Origin: Paenibacillus sp. CC-CFT747
GTDB lineage: Bacteria > Bacillota > Bacilli > Paenibacillales > NBRC-103111
Assembly (NCBI GenBank): GCA_030323305.1
Contig: CP106741.1
Coordinates: 3,216,001-3,280,000, forward strand
DNA: 64,000 bases
Direction of reading: 5' to 3'
Positions 49,017-58,576 of the stretch are shown one piece after another. Made by a program: the position numbers and the translations under genes. Within the stretch, counting starts at the first letter, position 1. Each line of letters begins with the position of its first letter. The notes beneath the pieces were generated by a model. The model did not search any database. It had not been told where the DNA came from and saw nothing but the letters and a program-made list of their open reading frames with translations.

Positions 49017-50211
49017 ATGAAGAAGAATCTACTGTTCATCATACCAAGCCTGACAGCCGGCGGTGGTGAAAAGAGCTTGGTTAACCTTTTGAACAATATG
49101 GATTACACGTTATACAACGTAGACCTATATCTTTTAGATCACACTGGATTATTTATGGAATTCATTCCTAAAGAAGTAAATCTTATTCCCTAACAAAAAC
49201 TTATGATGAATTTACTTTGCCCTTGGTAAAGTCAATGGGCAGATTTCTGGCGAAAGGTCACACTGCTCTGGCTTACAGTCGTATGATGTACTCCATAAAA
49301 AACAGAGCCCAAAAGAACGTTTCTAGAAGAGAACAATATAATTGGAAATATATCTCTAAGGCGATTGATCAGTTGGATAAGAAATACGATGTGGCCATTG
49401 GATTTCTTGAAAAGACAGCAACCTATTTATGTGTAGACAAAATAAAGGCGTCCAAGAAGATCGGTTGGGTTCATATTGACTATGATAAATTGGGCATGGA
49501 TCCTGAGTTTGATAATGAATACTTCAACAAGCTAGATCATATCATAACAGTCTCCGAAGAATGTGCTAATGTCCTTATTAATAGGTTTCCCGACAAAAAA
49601 GAGAAGGTAGATGTACTTTACAATATCGTGTCCCCCCGGTTGATTAGTAAAATGTGCTTGCAGACTAAAAAAAATGTGTATAACAAAAAAAAGACCAAAT
49701 GGTGATCCTTTCCATAGGCCGGCTGCATTATCAAAAAGGGTTTGAGCTTGCTATTGAAAGTTGCAGAATGTTAATCGATCGAGGTTATAATATCCAGTGG
49801 AATATTATAGGGGATGGGGAGGAAAGGGGAAAATTAATTCAGTTAATAGAAAATTATGGGTTAAGTGATCACTTTAAACTACTAGGTCTTAAATCAAATC
49901 CCTATCCTTATATTCAGCAAGCAGATATTTATGCCCAGACCTCTAGGTTTGAAGGAAAGTCAATTGCCATTGATGAGGCTAAGATATTGAATAAGCCCAT
50001 AATTATCACTGATTTCAGTACAGCAAAAGACCAGATAAAAGATGGGATTGATGGTTTAATTGTTGAAAGATCGGCTGAAGCTCTCACCAATGGATTAGAG
50101 ATATTGATAAATAACGAAACAGTTAGAAAGAATCTATCCCTTAATTTATCTAAGATGAAATTAGGAACGGAAGACGAGATCGGTAAGTTTTATCAAATAA
50201 TTAACGGGTGA
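49017..50211 (+). CDS. GT4-family glycosyltransferase, tandem copy 1 (two frameshifts)
   Basis: About 399 residues after repair. N-terminal domain IPSLTAGGGEKSLVNLLNNM; donor domain LSIGRLHYQKGFELAIESCR and TSRFEGKSIAIDEAKILNKP. One base is missing near 49188 (C) and one in the A run near 49685. It is strongly similar along its length to the next gene, so the two are tandem paralogs. AT-rich throughout. Confidence 0.85.
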
Positions 50212-50216
50212 AGCCT

Positions 50217-51404
50217 ATGAAACAAAAGCTGTTGTTTGTGATGAACAGTTTGAATTGCGGAGGAGCGGAGAAGGCTTTAGTTTCTCTGTTAGAGGTTATT
50301 GATTATTCCAAATATGAAGTGGACTTGTATCTCTTTAAGCACGAAGGGGTCTTTCTCAAAAAGCTCCCAAGTGAAATAAGGATTTTAGAAGAACCGACAG
50401 AATACAAATATTTTGATATGCCCGCTAAGCAGGCGGTGATTAATAGTTTAAGTTCAGGAAAGGTGAGCTTAACGATTTCGAGAATACAGGCTGGGTTCGT
50501 ATTCAAGCGGGAAAGCAATAGCGCTCGTTGTGAACAGCGAGTTTGGAAATATGTATCAAAATCTTTAAAACCATTAGATCAGAATTATGATGTTGCTATA
50601 GGCTATCTTGAAAAAAATCCAATTTACTTTTGTATCGATAAAGTGAAAGCTAAAAAGGTAATTGGGTTTATTCATAGCGATTATGAAAAAATGGGAATGG
50701 ACTCGAGTCTGGATCAAAGTTACTTCAAGAAACTTAATTATCTGGTTACAGTATCTGAAAGATGCAAAGAAATCCTGTGTGAGAATTTCCCGGAACTTCA
50801 GGACAAAATTCAATTGATGTATAACATAGTATCGCCTAGAGCGATCATGAAGTTGTCCTTTGAGAATGCTTCAGGATTTAACAAAACTCATGGTAAATCA
50901 ATTGTCTCAGTGGGACGATTAAGCTATGAAAAAGGCTTCGAGCTTGCCATTGAGGCGTGCCGTGAACTCGTGCAGGGCGGGTACCCCGTCCAATGGTCCG
51001 TCATTGGGGAAGGGGAAGACCGGGCCAAGCTGCAGAGAAAAATCGACGAATACGGACTGCAGAATCATTTTTATCTCCTGGGGCTTAAGGAAAATCCTTA
51101 CCCGTACATTAAGGAAGCGGACATTTATGTACAGCCCTCCCGTTTCGAAGGAAAATCCATAGCCATCGATGAAGCCAAGATCCTGCAGAAGCCGATTGTC
51201 GTCACGAACTTCCCCACCGCCAAGGATCAAATTACCCATGGAGTCAATGGATGGATAGCGGAAATGAACCCGAAAGCCCTTAGCCTGGCCATTCGGACGT
51301 TACTGGACGATGAAGAACTCCGCAGAAGGCTTCAGCAGAAGCTGGCGGACGAACCGCTCGGTACGGAGGCGGAAATCAACAAATTATATGCCATGTTTAA
51401 CTAG
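50217..51404 (+). CDS. GT4-family glycosyltransferase, tandem copy 2, mosaic base composition
   Basis: A 395-residue paralog of the previous gene. FVMNSLNCGGAEKALVSLLE, VSVGRLSYEKGFELAIEACR and PSRFEGKSIAIDEAKILQKP. The first 700 bp or so are AT-rich like the preceding block; from about 50930 codon usage becomes GC-rich like the chromosome. This points to a recombination junction inside the gene. ATG 50217 is preferred; GTG 50208 overlapping the previous stop is possible. Confidence 0.88.
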   Translation: MKQKLLFVMNSLNCGGAEKALVSLLEVIDYSKYEVDLYLFKHEGVFLKKLPSEIRILEEPTEYKYFDMPAKQAVINSLSSGKVSLTISRIQAGFVFKRESNSARCEQRVWKYVSKSLKPLDQNYDVAIGYLEKNPIYFCIDKVKAKKVIGFIHSDYEKMGMDSSLDQSYFKKLNYLVTVSERCKEILCENFPELQDKIQLMYNIVSPRAIMKLSFENASGFNKTHGKSIVSVGRLSYEKGFELAIEACRELVQGGYPVQWSVIGEGEDRAKLQRKIDEYGLQNHFYLLGLKENPYPYIKEADIYVQPSRFEGKSIAIDEAKILQKPIVVTNFPTAKDQITHGVNGWIAEMNPKALSLAIRTLLDDEELRRRLQQKLADEPLGTEAEINKLYAMFN

Positions 51405-51425
51405 CCCGAAAGGTAGGAATTCTTC

Positions 51426-52603
51426 ATGCTGCAAGCCGTAACGATCATCAGTCTGGTGCTGCTTCTGGGGTGGCCCTTCTCTTCTTGATTGATCTGGTGC
51501 CTCTATTCAAGGATTGGGTGAGCCGAATTCACATCGGAAGGTATGCGGACCAAGAAGGCTGGAATGCCGCCATCACCGCCCGTGGAGTCAAATGGCTGAA
51601 TGCCACGCCCAAGATCAAAGTAACCGACAATACCCGGCTGATAGCCATTGATATGTGGAAGGGCAACTATACCAAAAGCGCCATCCAGCACTGGCAAGAG
51701 GCTGCCCTGCTGCTTGGCCTTGCGGAGCAGATGAAGAGAAAGGAGGATCCTGCCACCCGGACGGAGATCAGCAAGTACCTTCAAGCCAAATTAGACGACA
51801 ATGGCCAATGGAGAGAGCTTCCGCAGCTGGTGGATGGGGCTATTCTCGCCTACGCCTTGATGAAGGTGGAGGGGATAGTACCCGGAGACTACCGAAGAGC
51901 CCTGGATGCCACCTGGGAGATGATAAGAGAGCATATCGGAGGGGATGGTACCGTTCAATACCGCAAGTTTATGAAGAACTACCGGTATGTCGATACGATC
52001 GGATTTATATGCCCTTTTCTGATTTCCTACGGAATCCGCTACGGCCACAAGGAATGCGTAGATCTTGCTGTACGGCAAATACTCGCCTACGAGGAGCACG
52101 GCATGCTTGAGGAGCGTTCGATCCCCTGCCATGCCTACCATACGGAGAGTAAGGTACCTCTTGGCTTGTTCGGATGGGGCCGAGGGCTGGGATGGTTCGC
52201 CATCGGGCTCATCGATGCCTGGGGAGAACTGCCGGCGAATCATCTCTACAAGCCGCTTCTCGATGCGAGTGTGAAGCGGTTTGCCAAAGCGGCGATCGCT
52301 TTCCAGCAGGAGGACGGCCGATGGAACTGGACGGTCACCCGTCAGGAATGTTCGGCCGATTCCTCCGCTACCGCTACCCTTGGCTGGTACATGCGTAAGG
52401 CGTCAGCCATGGAGGAGATTTCGGAGCCGTGCCGGGCCAGCGCGGAGAAGGCTATCGCCTTCTTAATGAAGAACACACGAAGAGACGGTGCGGTGGATTT
52501 CTCACAAGGGGATACGAAGGACATTGGGGTTTACTCCATGAACTTCAACATTCTTCCTTTCACTCAAGGATTCTGCATCCGGTTGATGAATTCTGATAAT
52601 TAA
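51426..52603 (+). CDS. Membrane-anchored GH88/GH105-like glycoside hydrolase (one frameshift)
   Basis: A protein of about 393 residues with an N-terminal hydrophobic anchor (VTIISLVLLLGVALLFLIDL) and an (alpha/alpha)6-type domain resembling unsaturated uronyl hydrolases: LVDGAILAYALMKVEG, VDTIGFICPFLISYG, HAYHTESKVPLGLFGWGRGL and SSATATLGWYM. Such enzymes remove unsaturated uronic acids left by polysaccharide lyases. Location in the EPS block and next to two lyase-like beta-helix genes suggests trimming or turnover of the polysaccharide. A missing G at about 51470 breaks the frame. GC-rich. Confidence 0.7.
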
Positions 52604-52619
52604 TTGGGGGCTACAGTGA

Positions 52620-53165
52620 ATGTTAAAGAGGATAGTTACTTCCATAAAAGTAAGAGTGAAGAACAAACTAAATCCCAAATCGGAACTCGAAATTTTAAGA
52701 GAGAGAGGATTAACTTACGGCAGGAATTTCCATATGTTTAACAGTTATATAGACTATGGCCATTGTTGGCTGGTAGAGATTGGGGATGATGTCACGATCA
52801 CCAATAGTGCCATACTTGCACACGATGCAAGCACTAAATTACATTTTGGGAAGTCGAAGATAGGAAAAGTCATCATTGGAGATCGAGTATTTATCGGTTA
52901 TAAGAGTGTGATTCTCTGTAATGTTAGGATTGGAAACGATGTTATTGTTGCAGCAGGATCAATTGTCACAAAAAGTATTCCAGACAATTGCATAGTTGCA
53001 GGAAATCCTGCGAGAGTTATCGGAAAAACAAGTGATTATCTGGAGAAACATAAGCAACTGTTAAAAGAAAAGCCCGTTTATGAGACTTACTGGCCTTACA
53101 AGACTCAACAGCAAAAAAATAAAATAAAGGAAGAATTGGAGAATGGTTTTGGGTACGATGAATAA
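52620..53165 (+). CDS. Hexapeptide-repeat acetyltransferase
   Basis: A 181-residue left-handed beta-helix enzyme: YIDYGHCWLVEIGDDVTITN, then a run of hexapeptide coils IGDRVFIGYKSVILCNVRIG and VIVAAGSIVTKSIPDNCIVA followed by GNPARVIG, the typical end. Likely O-acetyl modification of the EPS. AT-rich, unlike the genes on either side. Confidence 0.9.
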   Translation: MLKRIVTSIKVRVKNKLNPKSELEILRERGLTYGRNFHMFNSYIDYGHCWLVEIGDDVTITNSAILAHDASTKLHFGKSKIGKVIIGDRVFIGYKSVILCNVRIGNDVIVAAGSIVTKSIPDNCIVAGNPARVIGKTSDYLEKHKQLLKEKPVYETYWPYKTQQQKNKIKEELENGFGYDE

Positions 53166-53191
53166 ATAATTAAGGAAATGCGGCGATAAAG

Positions 53192-54739
53192 ATGAGGACC
53201 AAGAACTCTCTAATAAATATTACTGCAGGCTTAGGAAACCAACTGGTTATTACTGTTCTTAGTTTTCTTACCCGGACGTTATTTATCAATATACTTGGGA
53301 TAGAATACCTTGGAGTAAATGGGCTTTTCACCAACATCCTTGCCATGCTTTCACTTGCGGAAGCGGGGATCGGGTCCAGCATTATCTATAGCCTGTATAA
53401 ACCAGTAGCCGAGAATGACCGGCCTCGCATTCAATCCTTGATGAACCTCTACAGGAAGGCTTATTTAGTGATTGCGTCCGTCGTCTTTCTGTTGGGTGTC
53501 TCTGTCATGCCGTTCCTCTCTTTTTTCGTCAAGGATGCTCAGGTTGATCATATTCACCTTATTTTTCTCATTTTCCTATTTAACACTTGTTTGCCTTACC
53601 TGTTTCAGCATAAATGCTCGTTCTTAAACGTCAACCAGAAAAGCTATATTATTACCATAGTGTTCTCGGTATCTTCTATTGTTTCGATGGGCCTTAAGAT
53701 TGCGGTGCTGTATTGGACCAAGAACTTTATTTACTACCTTGTTGTGGAATGCATCGTCACTTTGATAAGCAGTGCGTTCCTATATTGCGTAGTCGACCGG
53801 ATGTATCCATATTTGAAGGAGAAGTTTACAGGCAAACTGGATTGGGAAACGAGGAATAGCATTATACGGAACATAAGAGCAATCGTTCTCCAGAACGCGG
53901 GAACTTATCTGATCTTCGGGACCGATAATATTATCATATCCTCCTTTGTCAGCGTGGCGGCGGTGGGGCTGTATTCCAACTATAATATGCTGATCGAGAT
54001 CTGCCGGACCTTTATCAATCAAATCTTCAATAACCTCTATCACAGTATTGGCAACCTGGTGGCAAAAGAAACCAAAGACAAGATTTACAGCGTATATAAG
54101 GTCTACTGGCTAGTTAATTTCTGGCTGTATTCCTTCTTTGCTATATTCCTTTATGTCATTCTGGAACCATTTGTCCGTCTATGGATAGGTTCATCCTACC
54201 TCATGAGCAACGTGGTTCTTATCGTACTAATGGTCACTTTTTATGAACGAGGAATGAGAAATGCGATAACCACCATGAAAAATACAGCAGGAATTTTTCA
54301 TGAAGACCGGTATGTCCCTCTGGTGCAGGCCGTTATTAATCTTGGGTTCTCCATCTGGCTTGTTCAGGAGATTGGTATAGCGGGTGTGTTTCTGGGAACA
54401 TTGATCAGCGCTATGGCCGTGCCATTCTGGACGACTCCGTTCTTCGTTTACCGTAAAGTATTCAATTGTCCGCTGCGTTCGTACTTCTTGACTTACTTTC
54501 TCTATGCGGCGATTGGGGTGGCCACGTGCCTGTTTACCATTTGGATTTGCGGATGGCTTTCCTCTGTGACGTGGCCTATGCTTCTGGTGCGAGCTTTCGC
54601 TGCTGCGTTGATTCCAAATCTAGTGTATGTACTCCTCTTTAGGAGAACAAAGGAGTTTCGCTATCTCTGGGGGATCGCAACTCGCTTACTTTCCACCATG
54701 GTCAAAAAAATCAAGCCCAACCTGGCGGAAGCCCGCTAG
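53192..54739 (+). CDS. Wzx-type polysaccharide flippase
   Basis: A 515-residue membrane protein of the polysaccharide transporter group with 12-14 predicted helices. It starts SLINITAGLGNQLVITVLSF; GVNGLFTNILAMLSLAEAGI is typical of Wzx proteins, which flip undecaprenyl-linked repeat units to the outer face. An RBS AAGGAAATG lies upstream. No Wzy polymerase is found in the window. Confidence 0.88.
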   Translation: MRTKNSLINITAGLGNQLVITVLSFLTRTLFINILGIEYLGVNGLFTNILAMLSLAEAGIGSSIIYSLYKPVAENDRPRIQSLMNLYRKAYLVIASVVFLLGVSVMPFLSFFVKDAQVDHIHLIFLIFLFNTCLPYLFQHKCSFLNVNQKSYIITIVFSVSSIVSMGLKIAVLYWTKNFIYYLVVECIVTLISSAFLYCVVDRMYPYLKEKFTGKLDWETRNSIIRNIRAIVLQNAGTYLIFGTDNIIISSFVSVAAVGLYSNYNMLIEICRTFINQIFNNLYHSIGNLVAKETKDKIYSVYKVYWLVNFWLYSFFAIFLYVILEPFVRLWIGSSYLMSNVVLIVLMVTFYERGMRNAITTMKNTAGIFHEDRYVPLVQAVINLGFSIWLVQEIGIAGVFLGTLISAMAVPFWTTPFFVYRKVFNCPLRSYFLTYFLYAAIGVATCLFTIWICGWLSSVTWPMLLVRAFAAALIPNLVYVLLFRRTKEFRYLWGIATRLLSTMVKKIKPNLAEAR

Positions 54740-54774
54740 GTAGATTCGGTACCCTAGCCAAGGAGTGAACCCCA

Positions 54775-55818
54775 ATGGACAGTGTCAGTGTTGTAGTTCC
54801 CGTCTATAATGCTGCCCGAAAGCTTGAGAAATGCATCCAGTCCATTCTAAATCAATCCTTTCGAAGTTTGGAACTTATTCTGGTTAATGACGGGTCGACC
54901 GACAGGAGCTTGGCAATCTGTGAGAAATACCGCGCGAGGGATGATCGGATTGTTGTTATTAGTCAGCCGAACGCGGGAAGCATTGCCAGCAGAAGAGTAG
55001 GTGTAGAAACGGCCCGCTCGGATTACGTGGTTTTTGTGGATGCGGATGATTGGATCGATCGGGATATGATTCGCATTTTGTACGAGGAAACTGTAAAGAA
55101 TGATTTAGATCTTGTTGTCTGCAACACCTATAAGGTGTTGGGTTGGGCAAAGGAAAGTAACAAAAGCTGGTACTTTAAAGAAGATAAGTTCTTTTTCAAA
55201 GAAGAAATTCGTAAGAAGCTTGCCGTTGCTTACTTATGGGGACATCCTTTTCCAGCTACCCTTCATGGGAAATTGTATAAGAGAAGGATGCTTCTGGATA
55301 ACGATAATTTTTTGAATAAGGTAAAATTTCTTGGAGACGATCTATTCTATAATCTTGAATTGCTTCTCCATACGGAACGACTCAAGATAATATGCAAGCC
55401 TTTATACTACTACCGGGCGGGTGGACTAACCAGCCGTTACATGCCTTATTTCTTTGAGGATATGATAACCGGCTATGAGATCCAGAAAACGGTTGTGGAG
55501 AGATATTACCCCGATACCAAGGAAAAGGAATACGATGGCATTTGCATCATGCTGCTAAATTTGCTAAGAAGTTCTCTGTATAACTTGTTTGTGGGAAGGT
55601 TGGATAAAGTCCAGATTAATCAGCTTATCCACCGTTACCTTACCCACGAGAAAGTAAGAGAATGCCTGAACAATAAAGGATGCCTCAAGCATTTCCCTAA
55701 GGATTTTCTAGAGGCGATTTACAAGAAGGATACGGAATATATGTATCGGCTGGGTAAGAAGCTGTACCTGCGAAGACTTCCCCAAAAACTTGTAATAGAA
55801 CTGTGTTCTTTTCTCTGA
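54775..55818 (+). CDS. GT2-family glycosyltransferase
   Basis: A 347-residue GT-A transferase with VSVVVPVYNAARKLEKCIQS, LVNDGSTDRSLAIC, DxD site VVFVDADDW and FLGDDLFYNLEL (catalytic acidic pair). Start ATG follows AAGGAGTG. Last gene of the plus-strand block that starts at 44196. A bidirectional terminator follows. Confidence 0.9.
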   Translation: MDSVSVVVPVYNAARKLEKCIQSILNQSFRSLELILVNDGSTDRSLAICEKYRARDDRIVVISQPNAGSIASRRVGVETARSDYVVFVDADDWIDRDMIRILYEETVKNDLDLVVCNTYKVLGWAKESNKSWYFKEDKFFFKEEIRKKLAVAYLWGHPFPATLHGKLYKRRMLLDNDNFLNKVKFLGDDLFYNLELLLHTERLKIICKPLYYYRAGGLTSRYMPYFFEDMITGYEIQKTVVERYYPDTKEKEYDGICIMLLNLLRSSLYNLFVGRLDKVQINQLIHRYLTHEKVRECLNNKGCLKHFPKDFLEAIYKKDTEYMYRLGKKLYLRRLPQKLVIELCSFL

Positions 55819-55843
55819 AGGATACTTCCCAACGTCTTTAAAA

Positions 55844-55881
55844 AAAGAGGAACCGTTCCCTAATGGAAGGTTCCTCTTTCT
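55844..55881. terminator. Bidirectional terminator
   Basis: Perfect 11-bp arms AAAGAGGAACC/GGTTCCTCTTT with a 14-nt loop, A and T flanks; serves the converging GT2 and beta-helix genes. Confidence 0.85.
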
Positions 55882-55883
55882 TA

Positions 55884-58061
55884 TCACTTAAGGAGGGTTC
55901 CTGTGATCCGATCGTTCCCTTTAAACTTTCCAATGGACCCGATCAAAGTGTTGTTCTCCAAAGTAAACGCTGGGGCTCCGGTCCCCGCATAAATGGTCGA
56001 GAGTCCCACTGCCTTGCTCTTGGTCTGAATCGTGTTTCCTTTAATCGTCAGCTGTCCTATTTTGTTGGGCTTCGTCCGGTCCCAATAGCCGTTCACTTGG
56101 ACAGCAGCAAGGGTCTCGTACGGATAGTTGCCTGCATTGACCCGATTGTTTTCAATCAGAATCTTATGACCGGCCTGAAGGGAGAGCGCCATGCTGTTAT
56201 CGCCAGTAACATTGAGGGTGGATCCTTTCACAGTAACGGAATCCGGTATTCCATGGATGTTGTTAATTTCCAGAGGGTTCTTGACAGCAGTGAACGTACA
56301 TCCATTAAATTCATAGTTTCCTGTGTTATTGACGGAAACTCCAGGCTGCCCTGTGGCTGCTTCGAACAAGCAATTATTATAGGTTCCACGAGGAATTTGC
56401 GTTCGATTGAAGCCAACTACCTTTAAATTATTAAAGACACTTCCATCTGGAGCATTTCCGCCGAAGCTGTCAGTTCCTGCCTGGCCTATAATCGTAAGAT
56501 TAGAGATACGTAATGGGTTCTTGTTGATATTAAAAGCTGTGTCTTTCTTCTTAGTGTTAGTGGCCGTAATATTTGAGACCTGAATTCCGTACGGCATCGT
56601 GCTTGCGAGATTAACGAGCGAGTCCGTAAACTGCATTCCGTCGATCGTTAGGTTCTTACCGATGAATGAGGCCGTTCCGTCATTCATGCGATTATCCTTG
56701 AATAGGGAACGATTGTATGCCACAATTCGCGAACCATCAAAGTGGTTGTTTATAATTAAGGCGTCTTGGAAAGGTTCAGAAATTGCTAACCCGATTGACG
56801 TGGAAGCAAAATGATTTCCTTCTACTATAGCATTCTGGCCATCATAAAGGACAAGATCATAAGCCTGATTCTTATAGAACTCATTGCTTTTGATTTTAAT
56901 CTTGTCATTGAGATGATAGCCTGCTTCCAGATCAATCCCGGACTGCGGGGCCGTGCCCTTCATATCGTGAATACGGTTGTTCTCGATTAGAACATTCTGG
57001 GCGCCTCCTACGGTAATGCCCTGCCGGCGGTTATAGGCGAACTCCGAATTCTTCACTACTACGTTGCGGGAAACGCCCTGCATCCAGAACTCCAGGTATA
57101 CCTTAGGGTCTACTTTGGCAACAGGGAAGACGACATTCATATAGGCCGCACCCGTAGGAATGTCGTTCACTCCCCAGCCCATCGGCCGGTTAACGGCTTT
57201 CGCATCTAGGCTGCTAATGAAAGTTCCATCCGCTTTGTAGAAGTAGGTAATATAATTTACGGCTTCTTTAGTCAGATTCTGCTGGTTCAAGAATTGAAAG
57301 GTCCTCTGAATCTGGAAATAAGGATGGTTGAGCGGAATTTTCTCCAGTCGGGTCTTGCTGGAATCCGGAATGAGCTTGCCTTGGGCATCAACGGAACCGG
57401 ATTTGAATTCCCCTGCATAATATTCATCCACCAGGCTTCCCATGGATCCGACGGACAGCCCGTCACCGGTAAAGTTTATCGCCTTGATCCCATCAATGGT
57501 TACCTTCTCGGCGCCGCTCGTGATGATTCCGTAGCCGCCCTCATGAGTACCTTTGGTGGAATAGTTATGAGTATCCTTGTCTCCCTGGTATGTCCCGCCC
57601 TTAAGGGTAACGTTCTTAACCCCTGGGCCGATCTTGAAGAGAGTATAGCTTGGATATCCGTTGGTTTCCTTCTGGAGAACAGCCTTATCGTCCATGAGGA
57701 AGGTCATGTTGGAAACCATGTTAATCCGAGCTTTGGGATCATCGAAAGTTTTACCGTCCTCCTTGCGGATCAGGTAGGTCCCCGCCGGCACCTTAAATAC
57801 GGTATATCCTTGCTCGGACGCCCACTTCAACGCCTTATTCAGGCCCTCGGTCGTCTCGACCGGGTGGGTATTGTTGTTGTAGATTCCCCAGCGCGACAGC
57901 TCAAGCTCATAAACCTTCTGGGGCAGAACGTCGGCCCCGGTAGCTGTTACCGAAGCACTTGCAATGAGACTAGTGCTCGGGGGTTCAGCGGAAACATTAG
58001 CGGCAGGAAGCAAACCAAGGACCAAGAGCGACGACAGCATTGCCTTTGAAATTGTTTTCAT
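55884..58061 (-). CDS. Secreted right-handed beta-helix (pectate-lyase-like) protein, second copy
   Basis: A 725-residue protein with a clear signal peptide (AMLSSLLVLGLLPAANVSA). The N-terminal Pectate_lyase_3-like part (VYELELSRWGIYNNNTHPVE, LNKALKWASEQGYTVFKVPA) is paralogous to the copy at 23330-25660. Many beta-helix coils follow (VVVKNSEFAYNRRQGITVGG, VLIENNRIHDMKG, IKSNEFYKNQAYDLVLYDGQ). Predicted to bind or cleave extracellular polysaccharide, perhaps the matrix made by this locus. No frameshift. Lies on the strand opposite the eps genes. Confidence 0.8.
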   Translation of the reverse strand: MKTISKAMLSSLLVLGLLPAANVSAEPPSTSLIASASVTATGADVLPQKVYELELSRWGIYNNNTHPVETTEGLNKALKWASEQGYTVFKVPAGTYLIRKEDGKTFDDPKARINMVSNMTFLMDDKAVLQKETNGYPSYTLFKIGPGVKNVTLKGGTYQGDKDTHNYSTKGTHEGGYGIITSGAEKVTIDGIKAINFTGDGLSVGSMGSLVDEYYAGEFKSGSVDAQGKLIPDSSKTRLEKIPLNHPYFQIQRTFQFLNQQNLTKEAVNYITYFYKADGTFISSLDAKAVNRPMGWGVNDIPTGAAYMNVVFPVAKVDPKVYLEFWMQGVSRNVVVKNSEFAYNRRQGITVGGAQNVLIENNRIHDMKGTAPQSGIDLEAGYHLNDKIKIKSNEFYKNQAYDLVLYDGQNAIVEGNHFASTSIGLAISEPFQDALIINNHFDGSRIVAYNRSLFKDNRMNDGTASFIGKNLTIDGMQFTDSLVNLASTMPYGIQVSNITATNTKKKDTAFNINKNPLRISNLTIIGQAGTDSFGGNAPDGSVFNNLKVVGFNRTQIPRGTYNNCLFEAATGQPGVSVNNTGNYEFNGCTFTAVKNPLEINNIHGIPDSVTVKGSTLNVTGDNSMALSLQAGHKILIENNRVNAGNYPYETLAAVQVNGYWDRTKPNKIGQLTIKGNTIQTKSKAVGLSTIYAGTGAPAFTLENNTLIGSIGKFKGNDRITGTLLK

Positions 58062-58201
58062 ATCTTACCTCCCGTTGCTTACTTTATCGGCAATTGGGAC
58101 AAATTTCAATATTTTTTTCCTTTTTTTGTCGATTTCTTGCTGGGATTGTCAATTTCTTCACAATAATTGAAGGAGAATGCAGAAGAAAAGGAAAATAAAG
58201 A

Positions 58202-58257
58202 TTGCAAAATAGGGGAGAATGAAATATTCTTTATAAAGAACGTTCTTTTTAATGAAC
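58202..58257 (+). promoter_or_regulatory. Promoter with two tandem SinR-type operators (sites 9 and 10)
   Basis: TTGCAA 58202-58207, 17 nt, TATTCT 58225-58230. Operator ATTCTTTATAAAGAAC (58226-58241) overlaps the -10 box and abuts GTTCTTTTTAATGAAC (58242-58257). Confidence 0.8.
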
Positions 58258-58285
58258 GAAAATTTTCCAGAGGGGGACTATTCCC

Positions 58286-58450
58286 ATGGCACTTATTAAG
58301 GCAGGACAATATACCTATCGCTCGGAAGCTCGCATTATTGTGACGGACAAGCAAGCTCCGGTCAGCAATGTCCAAGCCACAAGCGGAAAAATAACACCAG
58401 GTCAGCTGGTCGAGCTGCCCCGTCATGCTGCTGCTCAAGAGAAACGATAA
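58286..58450 (+). CDS. Small protein of unknown function under tandem operators
   Basis: A 54-residue protein with an AGAGGGGG ribosome-binding site. It begins ALIKAGQYTYRSEARIIVTD and ends AAAQEKR; basic and without Cys, signal peptide or membrane helix. No family recognised. It has its own operator-controlled promoter and is followed within 10 bp by the promoter module for the epsC-like unit, so it is probably a separate short transcript or a leader gene. Could be a regulator, a matrix component or a precursor; nothing decides. Confidence 0.6.
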   Translation: MALIKAGQYTYRSEARIIVTDKQAPVSNVQATSGKITPGQLVELPRHAAAQEKR

Positions 58451-58455
58451 GCATA

Positions 58456-58484
58456 TTGACATGTTCATTATAAAGAACTAAACT
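58456..58484 (+). promoter_or_regulatory. Promoter of the epsC-like operon with operator filling the spacer (site 11)
   Basis: TTGACA 58456-58461 and TAAACT 58479-58484 with exactly 17 nt between; GTTCATTATAAAGAAC (58463-58478) fills the spacer. Third instance of the same promoter design. Confidence 0.8.
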
Positions 58485-58576
58485 AATGATTAAGAGTTTC
58501 GGGAAATGCCTATGTTTTTGACGAAAAAGCCGAATTGATCGGCAGATAAGTGTGTTGTCATTTTTTTTGCCCAGTT

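Noticed and set aside
55884-58061. Prophage tail-spike gene
   Set aside because: The beta-helix fold also occurs in phage tail proteins, but no other phage genes are nearby and this copy has a Sec signal peptide.
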